The translations under genes and the position numbers were made by a program. Positions 25,203 through 32,530 of a DNA stretch of 64,000 nt are shown in pieces (position 1 is the stretch's first letter; every line of letters starts with the position of its first letter). Source of the DNA: Streptomyces sp. V3I8 (GTDB taxonomy: Bacteria; Actinomycetota; Actinomycetes; Streptomycetales; Streptomycetaceae); contig NZ_JAUSZL010000002.1 in the NCBI RefSeq assembly GCF_030817535.1, positions 558,001-622,000 on the forward strand, read 5' to 3'. The notes beneath the pieces were generated by a model, which did not search any database, was not told the origin of the DNA, and was given only the letters and a program-made list of their open reading frames with translations.

Positions 25203-27323
25203 CTAGCGCGGTGCGTCCGCGAGTCCCGCCAGCACCCGGTCCGGGGTCAGGGGCAGTTCGCGGAAGCGGACGCCGGTGGCGTGGTGGACGGCGTTGCCGA
25301 TGGCGGCCGCCGTGCCGACGATGCCGATCTCGCCGATGCCCTTGCTGCCCATCGGGTTGAGGTGCGCGTCGTCCTCCTCGATCCAGTGCGCCTCGATGTC
25401 CGGGACGTCGGCGTGCACCGGGACGTGGTAGGAGGCCAGGTCGGACTCCATGAAGTCGCCGGACGCGGCGTCCGTCGTGCTGCCCTCGGTCAGCGCCATG
25501 CCCAGGCCCATGGTCATGCCGCCGATGAACTGGGAGCGGGCGGTGCGGGCGTTGAGGATGCGGCCGGCGGCGTACACGCCGAGCAGGCGGCGTACCCGGA
25601 CCTCGCCGGTCACCGTGTCGACCGTGGTCTCGGCGAAGTGGGCCCCGAAGGCGTGCCGGGCGTAGTCGCTGTCGGCGTCGGCGCTGCCCGCCGTGTCGGC
25701 GTCCGCCCGGAGCCCGGCGTCCGGCAGCGGTCCGGTGTGCTCGGCCAGCCGCGCCGCGAGCCGCGTGCACGCCTCGTGGACGGCCCAGCCCCAGGACGCC
25801 GTGCCCGAGGAGCCGCCCGCCAGCGGGGCCGACGGCAGGTCGCTGTTGCCCACGTCGGCGCGTACCCGCTCCAGGGGCGCACCGAGGGCGTCGGCGGCGA
25901 CCTGGGCGAGGACGGTGCGGGCGCCGGTGCCGATGTCCGTGGCGTTGATCCGGACGACGAAGCGGCCGTCGGGCAGGGCGAGGGCCGTGGCCTTCGCGGG
26001 GCTGACCATCACCGGATAGGTGGCGGCGGCCACACCCGTGCCGACGAGGAGGGGGCCCTCGGCGCGGGACCGGGGGCGGGGGTCGCGCCGCGCCCAGTCG
26101 AAGCGCCGGGCGCCCTCGCGCAGGCATTCGACCAGGTGGCGGCTGCTGAACGGTTTGCCGCTGTCGGGTTCGGTGTCGGGCTCGTTGACGATGCGCAGTT
26201 CCACGGGGTCCAGGCCCGTCTCCACGGCGAGTTCGTCCATGGCCGACTCCAGGGCGTACATGCCCGGTGCCTCGCCGGGCGCACGCATCCAGGAGGGACT
26301 GGGCACGTCCAGCGGCACCACCCGGTGGGCACTGAGCCGGTGCGGCGCGGCGTACATGACCCGGCTGGGCACGGCGGCCTGCTCGACGAACTCCTTGATG
26401 CGGGAGGTGTGGGTGGTGACCTCGTGGACGGACGAGGTCAGGGTCCCGTCCGCGGCGGCGCCGAGCCGGAACCGGTGCAGGGTGGGCGCCCGGTGGCCGA
26501 CGACGGAGGGCAGCAGACGCCGGGGCAGGTTCACGGTGACGGGCCGGCCGGTCTCCCGTGCCGCCATCACGGCGAGCACCACGTGCGGGCGCGGGGTGCC
26601 CTTGGACCCGAACCCGCCGCCGACGTGTTCGCTGACGACGGTGATGTCGTCCTCGGGGAGCCGGAACAGCGAGGCCAGGGTGGCGCGTACGGTCGTGGCG
26701 CCCTGGCTGGAGTCGTGCACGACGAGTTTCCCGTCGGACCAGCGGGCGGTGGCCGCGTGCGGCTCCATGGGGTGGTTGTGCAGCGGCGGGACGCGGTAGT
26801 GGGTGTCGACGCGCACCTGCGCGGCCGCGAACGCCTGCTCCGGTTCGCCCTGTTCGCGGCGTGCGGGGTGGCCGCCGTTGGCCTTTTCGGGCGCGTAGGC
26901 CCCGGGGTGGTCCTCGGTCAGGGTCACGTCGTGGTCCTCGACGTCGTACGCGACGCGGACCGCGGCGGCGCCCGCGCGGGCCGTCTCCAGGGTCTCGGCG
27001 ACGACCAGGGCGACGAACCAGCCGTGGTGCGGCACCCGCGGGTCCTGCAGGACGGCGAGCGTGGGATCGTCCGCGAGGGCCAGCCGGGGCGCGTTTTCGT
27101 GGGTGAGCACGGCGAGGACCCCGGGCAGCGCCAGCGCGGCGGCGGTGTCGACGGTACGGATCGTCCCGCGGGCGATCCCGGCGGCCACCGGCCAGGCGTG
27201 GACCCGGCCGGCGTCGGTCTGTTCGGCGGCGTAACGGGCACTGCCGGTGACCTTGTCCCGGCCCTCCCGGCGCTCGGCGGGCGCGCCCAGCGTGCGGCCG
27301 GTGCTGGTGCCGGTGTCGGCCAT
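25203..27323 (-). CDS. aldehyde/xanthine oxidoreductase, molybdopterin-binding subunit
   Basis: A 706-aa large subunit of the xanthine-oxidase family, where the substrate (probably an aldehyde or N-heterocycle) is hydroxylated at the Mo centre. The N-terminal domain has G-A-P-A-E-R-R-E-G-R-D-K-V-T-G-S-A-R-Y-A. Cofactor loops include G-G-G-F-G-S-K-G, and the catalytic glutamate is in G-S-K-G-I-G-E-I-G-I near residue 665. No twin-arginine signal is seen, so it is probably cytoplasmic. It is last in the order [2Fe-2S], FAD, Mo, as in E. coli paoABC. A 48-base gap with repeats of the GTGCGCGTTCAG type separates it from the FAD gene. Confidence 0.92.
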   Translation of the reverse strand: MADTGTSTGRTLGAPAERREGRDKVTGSARYAAEQTDAGRVHAWPVAAGIARGTIRTVDTAAALALPGVLAVLTHENAPRLALADDPTLAVLQDPRVPHHGWFVALVVAETLETARAGAAAVRVAYDVEDHDVTLTEDHPGAYAPEKANGGHPARREQGEPEQAFAAAQVRVDTHYRVPPLHNHPMEPHAATARWSDGKLVVHDSSQGATTVRATLASLFRLPEDDITVVSEHVGGGFGSKGTPRPHVVLAVMAARETGRPVTVNLPRRLLPSVVGHRAPTLHRFRLGAAADGTLTSSVHEVTTHTSRIKEFVEQAAVPSRVMYAAPHRLSAHRVVPLDVPSPSWMRAPGEAPGMYALESAMDELAVETGLDPVELRIVNEPDTEPDSGKPFSSRHLVECLREGARRFDWARRDPRPRSRAEGPLLVGTGVAAATYPVMVSPAKATALALPDGRFVVRINATDIGTGARTVLAQVAADALGAPLERVRADVGNSDLPSAPLAGGSSGTASWGWAVHEACTRLAARLAEHTGPLPDAGLRADADTAGSADADSDYARHAFGAHFAETTVDTVTGEVRVRRLLGVYAAGRILNARTARSQFIGGMTMGLGMALTEGSTTDAASGDFMESDLASYHVPVHADVPDIEAHWIEEDDAHLNPMGSKGIGEIGIVGTAAAIGNAVHHATGVRFRELPLTPDRVLAGLADAPR

Positions 27324-27371
27324 CCTGCTCCTCCTGATGATGTGCGTTCAGGTGCGCGTTCAGGTGCGCGT

Positions 27372-28364
27372 TCAGGTCCTGGCGGCCCGCGCGAGCCGTT
27401 CCAGGGCGTCGACCGCGAGGTTGCGGGCCAGCCCGACCTTGTACGCGTTGTCCCGCAGCGGCTGCGCGGCAGCCAGTTCGAGGTCCGCGGCCCGCTCGAA
27501 CGCCGCCGTCGTGGGGGCGGCGCCCAGCAGGGCCTCCTCCGCCCGCCGGGCCCGCCACGGGCGGTGGGCCAGCCCGCCGAAGGCGAGCCCGACATGCCGC
27601 ACGACGCCGTCCTCGACGCCGAGCACCGCCGCGACGGAAGCGAGGGCGAAGGCGTACGAGGCACGGTCGCGGGCCTTGCGGTAGAGCGAGGGCAGACCGG
27701 CCGCGGCCGCCGGCAGCAGCACCCCGGTGACCAGTTCGCCGGGACGGAGCACCGTGTCCTGTTCCGGGTGGTCGCCGGGCAGCCGGTGGAACTCGGCGAC
27801 GGGCACGGTCCGGGGCCCGTCGGCCCCGTACAGCTCGACGTCCGCGTCCAGGGCCGCCAGCGCCACGGCCATGTCCGACGGATGGGTGGCGACGCACTGC
27901 GGGGAGTGCCCGAGCACCGCGTGGTCGCGGTGCACGCCGTCCCGGGCGCCGCAACCCGAACCGGGGGTCCGCTTGTTGCAGGGTTTGCCGGTGTCCTGGA
28001 AGTACGGGCAGCGGGTGCGCTGGAGAAGGTTTCCGCCGGTGGTGGCCGCGTTGCGGAGCTGTCCGGAGGCGCCGGCCAGGAGTGCCCGGGAGAGGACCGG
28101 GTAGCGGTCGCGCACCAGGGGGTGGGCGGCGAGGTCGCTGTTGCGGACCGTGGCGCCGGCCCGCAGCGAACCGTCCGGCAGCTCGTCCACCGTGTCGAGG
28201 GGCAGCCGGCTGACGTCGACGAGGGCGGCCGGTTCCTCCACGCCCAGCTTCATCAGGTCGATCAGGTTGGTGCCGCCGCCGAGGTAGCGGGCGCCGGGGT
28301 GCGCCGCGTACAGCTCGGCGGCCTCCTCGACGCTGCCGGCCCGCGCGTATGCGTAGGGTTTCAC
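27372..28364 (-). CDS. oxidoreductase FAD-binding subunit with extra cysteine cluster (PaoB-like)
   Basis: A 330-aa subunit with an FAD-binding PCMH fold: the G-G-G-T-N-L-I-D segment near residue 30, A-T-T-G-G-N-L-L-Q near 110, and the CO-dehydrogenase flavoprotein C-terminal domain. An insertion after T-R-C-P-Y-F contains C-N-K, G-C-G and Q-C-V, the cysteine layout that holds a [4Fe-4S] cluster in PaoB/YagS-type subunits. The GTG at 28364 overlaps the [2Fe-2S] gene stop (GTGA). Electrons would pass from Mo through [2Fe-2S] to FAD. Confidence 0.92.
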   Translation of the reverse strand: MKPYAYARAGSVEEAAELYAAHPGARYLGGGTNLIDLMKLGVEEPAALVDVSRLPLDTVDELPDGSLRAGATVRNSDLAAHPLVRDRYPVLSRALLAGASGQLRNAATTGGNLLQRTRCPYFQDTGKPCNKRTPGSGCGARDGVHRDHAVLGHSPQCVATHPSDMAVALAALDADVELYGADGPRTVPVAEFHRLPGDHPEQDTVLRPGELVTGVLLPAAAAGLPSLYRKARDRASYAFALASVAAVLGVEDGVVRHVGLAFGGLAHRPWRARRAEEALLGAAPTTAAFERAADLELAAAQPLRDNAYKVGLARNLAVDALERLARAART

Positions 28365-28930
28365 CGGATCACGTCCTCGACGGCCCGCACGATGTTCGGA
28401 TAGGCGCCGCAGCGGCAGAGGTTGCCGCTGAGCCGTTCGCGGATCTCGTCCGGGCCGAGCGGGACGGGGCGCCCGGACGGGGCCTCGGGATCGGTCACGT
28501 GCGAGGGGTGGCCGGCCTCCGCCTCGGCCACCGCGCCGATCGCGCTGCAGATCTGCCCCGGCGTGCAGTAGCCGCACTGGAAGGCGTCACGTTCCAGGAA
28601 GGCCCGCTGCAGCGGGTGCAGGCCGTCGCCGTCGGCGAGTCCCTCCACCGTCGTGATGTCCCGGCCGTCCTGGGCCACCGCCGGGAGCAGACAGCTGTTG
28701 ACGCGGCGGCCGTCCACGAGGACCGTGCAGGCGCCGCACTGGCCGTGGTCGCAGCCCTTCTTGGCGCCGGTGAGGTCGAGCTGTTCGCGCAGCACGTCCA
28801 GCAGGACGGAGCGGTTGTCGACGGTGAGCGTGTGCGGTGCGCCGTTCACCCGGAACGCGACCTCGGAGTGGTGGCGACCGGACCCGTCGTCCGCGCCCGC
28901 GCTGTCTTTTCGGCTGCCCATGCTGTTCAT
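28361..28930 (-). CDS. oxidoreductase [2Fe-2S] subunit
   Basis: A 189-aa electron-transfer subunit. The plant-type [2Fe-2S] motif C-D-H-G-Q-C-G-A-C-T with a later cysteine (N-S-C-L-L-P) is in the first half. The second cluster (F-Q-C-G-Y-C-T-P-G and N-L-C-R-C-G-A-Y) is in the alpha-helical half. It is first in the three-gene operon. Both ATG 28930 and ATG 28921 are possible; GGAAGG is too close to the first and about 11 bases from the second. No Mo-cofactor chaperone (XdhC/PaoD type) is found next to the operon. Confidence 0.93.
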   Translation of the reverse strand: MNSMGSRKDSAGADDGSGRHHSEVAFRVNGAPHTLTVDNRSVLLDVLREQLDLTGAKKGCDHGQCGACTVLVDGRRVNSCLLPAVAQDGRDITTVEGLADGDGLHPLQRAFLERDAFQCGYCTPGQICSAIGAVAEAEAGHPSHVTDPEAPSGRPVPLGPDEIRERLSGNLCRCGAYPNIVRAVEDVIR

Positions 28931-29054
28931 GACCTTCCGACGGCATTCGGAACCACGCAGCTCACGTATCCAGGCTGCGGCCCGTCACACATTCCCGCAC
29001 GCCGACGCACGCGTACCGGGGGGTGCCGGGCACCGGCGGGCCGGGCGGGGAGCG

Positions 29055-29480
29055 TCAGACGCCCGCCGCGGCCGTCACCGTCGCCGGGTCCTCCCCCGTC
29101 AGTTCCGCGACGCGGTGGGGCGGTACGCCCGCGGCCAGTGCCCGGCCGATCAGGCCGTCCCGGCCGTCGGCGCAGTCGCGGTAGTACAGCAGTTCCTTCT
29201 CGATCCGGGCGAGCGCCTCCGGCCCGGACCGCTGCCGCAGGCGGCTCAGCTCCTCGTCGCTCAGCGGCACCGGCAGCCGCTCCGCGCCCTCGGGGACGGC
29301 TCCGGTCTCCTCCGGGGGCAGCAGCCGCAGTTCGGGGGCGGTCGGTGCGGTCCCCTGCGCGTCCAGCCACGCCCGTACCGCGGGAGTCTCCATACAGGCG
29401 AGGTCACCGACGGCGGCCGGGGGCACACCGAGCCGCACGGCGGCGTCGTCGAGCAGGAACAGGTAGGCGTCGTCGGTCAT
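29055..29480 (-). CDS. hypothetical protein with HTH-like C-terminus
   Basis: A 141-aa acidic protein with no family I recognise. The C-terminal segment (I-G-R-A-L-A-A-G-V-P-P-H-R-V-A-E-L-T-G-E-D) resembles the recognition region of small actinobacterial helix-turn-helix proteins, but the last helix lacks the usual basic residues. ATG 29480 is used because it gives a plausible M-T-D-D start and GGAG lies about 13 bases before it. It is divergent from the peptide operon beginning at 29703 and could be its regulator; this is only positional inference. Confidence 0.55.
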   Translation of the reverse strand: MTDDAYLFLLDDAAVRLGVPPAAVGDLACMETPAVRAWLDAQGTAPTAPELRLLPPEETGAVPEGAERLPVPLSDEELSRLRQRSGPEALARIEKELLYYRDCADGRDGLIGRALAAGVPPHRVAELTGEDPATVTAAAGV

Positions 29481-29702
29481 CGTCGGCTCATCTCCACGGG
29501 GGCTGGTCGACACCCCATTACCCCGCCGCACCCGGAATACCGTCGCACGGTCGAGTGAACGCGCGGCACGAGGGCTGGCGCCCCCCGCTTCACGGTCCCG
29601 GAATCGACCGAAGCAGACATATCTGGATTTTCATGAATAGATCATCTCGAAGGGGACACTCGTGGTGGAGAACATCACGTCTCTCGTAAAGGGGATGGTG
29701 GT
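29481..29702. promoter_or_regulatory. divergent region with AT-rich promoter patch of the peptide operon
   Basis: Bases 29615-29650 are strikingly AT-rich for this genome (for example ATATCTGGATTTTCATGAAT), marking the likely operon promoter. A GGGGATGGTGG stretch just before ATG 29703 serves as ribosome site. Confidence 0.4.
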
Positions 29703-29885
29703 ATGTCCACCGAATTCATGTCCGCCGAACTCACCGAGGTCACCGTGGACGTCGAGGCGGCTCTCGACCCGACCGAGGCCGACGGCTCCTACCGTGACAG
29801 CCGCGAGTGCGCGGCGCTGGCACTGCAGGCCGGAACGAACCAGCTGCTGCTGTCCCCGCCCACCCCCCGGCCGAAGAAGGGTTGA
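29703..29885 (+). CDS. 60-residue acidic peptide, candidate precursor peptide
   Basis: A small protein with ten acidic residues in the first 35 positions, a single cysteine at 36, an A-L-A-L-Q-A-G-T-N-Q-L-L-L hydrophobic run, and the C-terminal S-P-P-T-P-R-P-K-K-G. An acidic leader-like half followed by a short distinct C-terminal part is the usual look of a ribosomally made, modified peptide (RiPP) precursor. Codon use is strongly GC-biased, supporting real coding. It ends 13 bases before the ATG of the 240-aa gene. It matches no RiPP class that I can name. Alternatives are a small regulatory or carrier peptide. Confidence 0.65.
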   Translation: MSTEFMSAELTEVTVDVEAALDPTEADGSYRDSRECAALALQAGTNQLLLSPPTPRPKKG

Positions 29886-29898
29886 CGGGAGAAGCCAC

Positions 29899-30621
29899 AT
29901 GGAGCAGTCAGGCACTTCGACCCGTCTGACGGGCGCGGTGCAGGACCTCACCTCGGAACTGGTCTCCGCTCTTCGGAGCGGGGGCCCGTTCCGGTTGACC
30001 GGCAGCGTCCCCGGGGCCGACGGCCCCGGGGCGGCCGACGGAATCACCCTCGCCGCCGTACGCGTGGTGGGGGCCGACGCCGTTCTGCCGAGCGTCCTGC
30101 GCCACACCCCTGCCGAACCCGACGACCTCGCCGTGTTCGGCAGGGCCGTGCACGCCTACCCGCCCCCCGCGAACGCCTCCCCCGCCTCGGTGTGGAGCCA
30201 CTGGGCCATGGAACGCACCCTGCTGGCACTGGAGGGGTCCGTCGACGGGGCCTCGAACGGCATGCCGGGCAACGGCTCGCAACCCCGGGCCGGGTGGCTC
30301 GAGGGTGCCTCCTGGCAGTCGCTGACCCATCAGCTCGCCGTGCTGGCCCCGCTGGCGGTGCCCGCCGCGGACTGCGCAGTGACACGGGTGGCCCGTAGCC
30401 GCCCGGTCGACGTGGCCCGGGGATTCGTCCGCGCGGTCCGTCGGCGCGACTGGCTGCAGGCGGCGGGCGCGGGGCGCTGGCTGGTGCTCCTGGACGGGGT
30501 CCCGGAGACGCTCGGCCTGGCGGCCGGGCTCGAGTTCGTGGCGCAGATGGGCCGCGACGATCCACGCGTGGCACTGCAGGTCGAGGCGGCGCGGCTGATG
30601 CGGGCCGGAGTGCGGGTGTGA
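29899..30621 (+). CDS. hypothetical protein of peptide operon
   Basis: A 240-aa soluble protein I do not recognise. It has an N-terminal helical segment (A-V-Q-D-L-T-S-E-L-V-S-A-L-R-S), a W-S-H-W-A-M-E-R-T-L-L-A-L-E segment near 100, and a helix-rich C-terminal half (R-G-F-V-R-A-V-R-R-R-D-W-L-Q-A-A-G, F-V-A-Q-M-G-R-D-D-P-R). No metal motif, membrane helix or signal peptide is visible. GGGAGAAG precedes ATG 29899. Its stop overlaps the next start (GTGTGA), so it is made together with the two DUF6895-like proteins and could be a peptide-binding or scaffold partner. Confidence 0.7.
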   Translation: MEQSGTSTRLTGAVQDLTSELVSALRSGGPFRLTGSVPGADGPGAADGITLAAVRVVGADAVLPSVLRHTPAEPDDLAVFGRAVHAYPPPANASPASVWSHWAMERTLLALEGSVDGASNGMPGNGSQPRAGWLEGASWQSLTHQLAVLAPLAVPAADCAVTRVARSRPVDVARGFVRAVRRRDWLQAAGAGRWLVLLDGVPETLGLAAGLEFVAQMGRDDPRVALQVEAARLMRAGVRV

Positions 30622-31613
30622 GGGCGCGCGACGTCCACGGGCTCGGCGAGGCCGCCCTGGCCTGGGTGTCCGCCCACCGGGACGAGTTCGCGCTCGGTGA
30701 CGACGCACTCGCCGAACACGCGAACGTGAACCTCACCTGGAAGCCCCTGGGCGAACTGGCGCAGGTCTGCGTCAGCATCCGCCGGCACACCGAACCGGCC
30801 GACCCACTGCACCGGGCCGCCTCCGATCTGCTGGCCTTCGCCTGGCGGCAGACCGGCCACGGCGGCCTGTTCCTCGAACTGCAGCGCCTCGAACCCTTCG
30901 CGACGTACCCCCTGGAGATCTACGCGGCGTTCGCGTCCGACGGGCTGCGCCACCCCGAGTACGAGCGGGCGACCGCGACGGTGGCCCGCACCCGCGGCTG
31001 GCGGCTGACGGAGCAGCAGCCCAACCGGCGCCTGAGCGTCCTCAACTCCGAGCAGCGCAGCGGCATCCCGCAGCACGACGCCATGCCGCGGGCGCTGCTC
31101 CGCACCTGGCTGGGCGGTCTGCCGGAACCGTGGACGTTCGAGCTCGCCGCCGGTTACACCCTCACCCACGTGGTCTTCCACCTCACCGACTGGGGCCTGA
31201 CCCCGCGGGGCGTCCCCCCGCAGGTCGCCGACTACCTCGGGCAGTGGCTCCCGCCCTGGCTCGACACCTGCCTGGAGGACGAGCAGTGGGACCTGGGCTG
31301 CGAGCTGCTGGCCGTGGCGGGCAGCCTGCCCGGCCCGCCGGACCGCGCGGTGCTCGAAGAGTCCTGGACGAGGCTCGCGCGGGCCCAGGACGCCTCCGGG
31401 GCCGTTCCGGAGGTCGGCGCCGGACGGGACGGGCACCCGGTCGCCCACGACTTCGTCGGCTGCTACCACTCGACCCTGATGACGGCCTTCGCCGCCGTAC
31501 TGACCACCTACCGCCTGCGCGCGTACGTCGACGACGGCGCGGCGGCGGGAAAGACACTCGTCCTCGAGCACGCGGCGCGGCCGGGGCAGGGCGGCCGAGG
31601 AGGGCCGAGATGA
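30618..31613 (+). CDS. DUF6895-like protein, paralogue A
   Basis: A 331-aa helical protein. Shared with the next gene: A-L-x-W-x-x-A-H-R-D-E-F (13-24), K-P-L-G-E-L-A (42-48), R-T-W-L-G (162-166), E-P-W-T (170-173), the signature T-H-V-V-F-H-L-T-D-W-G (H184, H188, D191) and Y-H-S-T-L (283-287). A-R-A-Q-D-A-S-G-A near 254-262 looks like a QW-type repeat of alpha/alpha-toroid proteins. The conserved H-x3-H-x2-D plus the later histidine could bind a metal or form an active site. No function is known. The start GTG overlaps the preceding stop, and the stop overlaps paralogue B (ATGA). Confidence 0.75.
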   Translation: MRARDVHGLGEAALAWVSAHRDEFALGDDALAEHANVNLTWKPLGELAQVCVSIRRHTEPADPLHRAASDLLAFAWRQTGHGGLFLELQRLEPFATYPLEIYAAFASDGLRHPEYERATATVARTRGWRLTEQQPNRRLSVLNSEQRSGIPQHDAMPRALLRTWLGGLPEPWTFELAAGYTLTHVVFHLTDWGLTPRGVPPQVADYLGQWLPPWLDTCLEDEQWDLGCELLAVAGSLPGPPDRAVLEESWTRLARAQDASGAVPEVGAGRDGHPVAHDFVGCYHSTLMTAFAAVLTTYRLRAYVDDGAAAGKTLVLEHAARPGQGGRGGPR

Positions 31614-32530
31614 CCAGTACCCGTCTCATCCACACCGTCGGCACCGGCGCCCTGGAGTGGCTGCACGCCCACCGCGACGAGTTCCGCCTGGAGCAGGACG
31701 TCGACCCGGAAGTGGGCTTCCTGGAGCGCTTCAAGCCGGTCGGTGAACTGGCCGTCATCTGCAAGGTGCTGTTCCGCGAAGGCGTGTCGGGCTCCCGGCA
31801 GACCGAGCTGGCACGGCAGTTGCTGGACCACGCCTGGCGGGACACGCTGGACGGCGGCCGGATGCTGGTGCGCGGCCAGCGCATCGAGCCCCTCTCCCCC
31901 ATTCCCTTCGAGGTCTACCTGCCGTTCAAGGAACTCGGCTACAGCAACCCCGAGGCCGAGCAGGCCTTCCGGCTCAACCAGCGGCTGGAGAGCTTCGCCG
32001 CCCACGAGCTGCCGCCGGTGCGACGCCTGGGCCTGTCGGCCTTCCAACGCCGTTTCGGACTGCAGCCGCGGCCGCCCGAGGCCGAGATCGTCGGCAGGAC
32101 CTGGCTCGGACGCACCCCCGAGCCGTGGACGGTGGAGGGCCACACCGCCTACGACATCACGCACACCGTCTTCCACCTCACCGACTGGGGGGAGAACCCC
32201 GACGGCCTGCCGGCCCCCCTCGCCGACTACCTCGCCACCTGGCTGCCGGCCTGGCTGGACGACTGGCTCGACCTGCAGCGCTGGGACCTGCTCGGCGAAC
32301 TGCTCGTCGTCGACGCCTGTCTGCCGCGTCCCACCCTGGACGAGCGGGCCTGGGAGGGGTTCGCCGCCGCCCAGCAGCCCGACGGGGCGATGCCCGCCGT
32401 ACGCACGATGCCCCGGGGCGAGCGCGACGAGCTGTTCGACCTCGTCTACCACCCGACCCTGGTCGCCGCCTTCGCCTCGGTACTGGCCACGTCCCGCGCC
32501 CTGACGCAGCTGGCGCACGCACCCGCATGA
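31610..32530 (+). CDS. DUF6895-like protein, paralogue B
   Basis: A 306-aa paralogue of the preceding protein with the same order of landmarks: A-L-E-W-L-H-A-H-R-D-E-F (14-25), K-P-V-G-E-L-A (42-48), R-T-W-L-G (163-167), T-H-T-V-F-H-L-T-D-W-G (H185, H189, D192), and Y-H-P-T-L (280-284). A-A-A-Q-Q-P-D-G-A-M-P near 252-262 is a better QW-like motif. The two proteins differ mainly in the middle third, so a heterodimer or two successive steps on one substrate are both possible. ATGA overlaps join it to both neighbours. Confidence 0.75.
   Translation: MTSTRLIHTVGTGALEWLHAHRDEFRLEQDVDPEVGFLERFKPVGELAVICKVLFREGVSGSRQTELARQLLDHAWRDTLDGGRMLVRGQRIEPLSPIPFEVYLPFKELGYSNPEAEQAFRLNQRLESFAAHELPPVRRLGLSAFQRRFGLQPRPPEAEIVGRTWLGRTPEPWTVEGHTAYDITHTVFHLTDWGENPDGLPAPLADYLATWLPAWLDDWLDLQRWDLLGELLVVDACLPRPTLDERAWEGFAAAQQPDGAMPAVRTMPRGERDELFDLVYHPTLVAAFASVLATSRALTQLAHAPA

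Noticed and set aside
24384..28403. Very long open frame on the plus strand opposite the aldehyde oxidoreductase genes
   Set aside because: It is antisense to three clearly conserved subunits and its translation is arginine/glycine-rich without any family motif. It is a GC-bias artefact.
29662..29898. Longer cysteine/proline-rich N-terminus for the 240-aa protein, starting near 29662
   Set aside because: It would overlap the 60-residue peptide gene in another frame. The peptide frame has better codon use, and GGGAGAAG supports the start at 29899.
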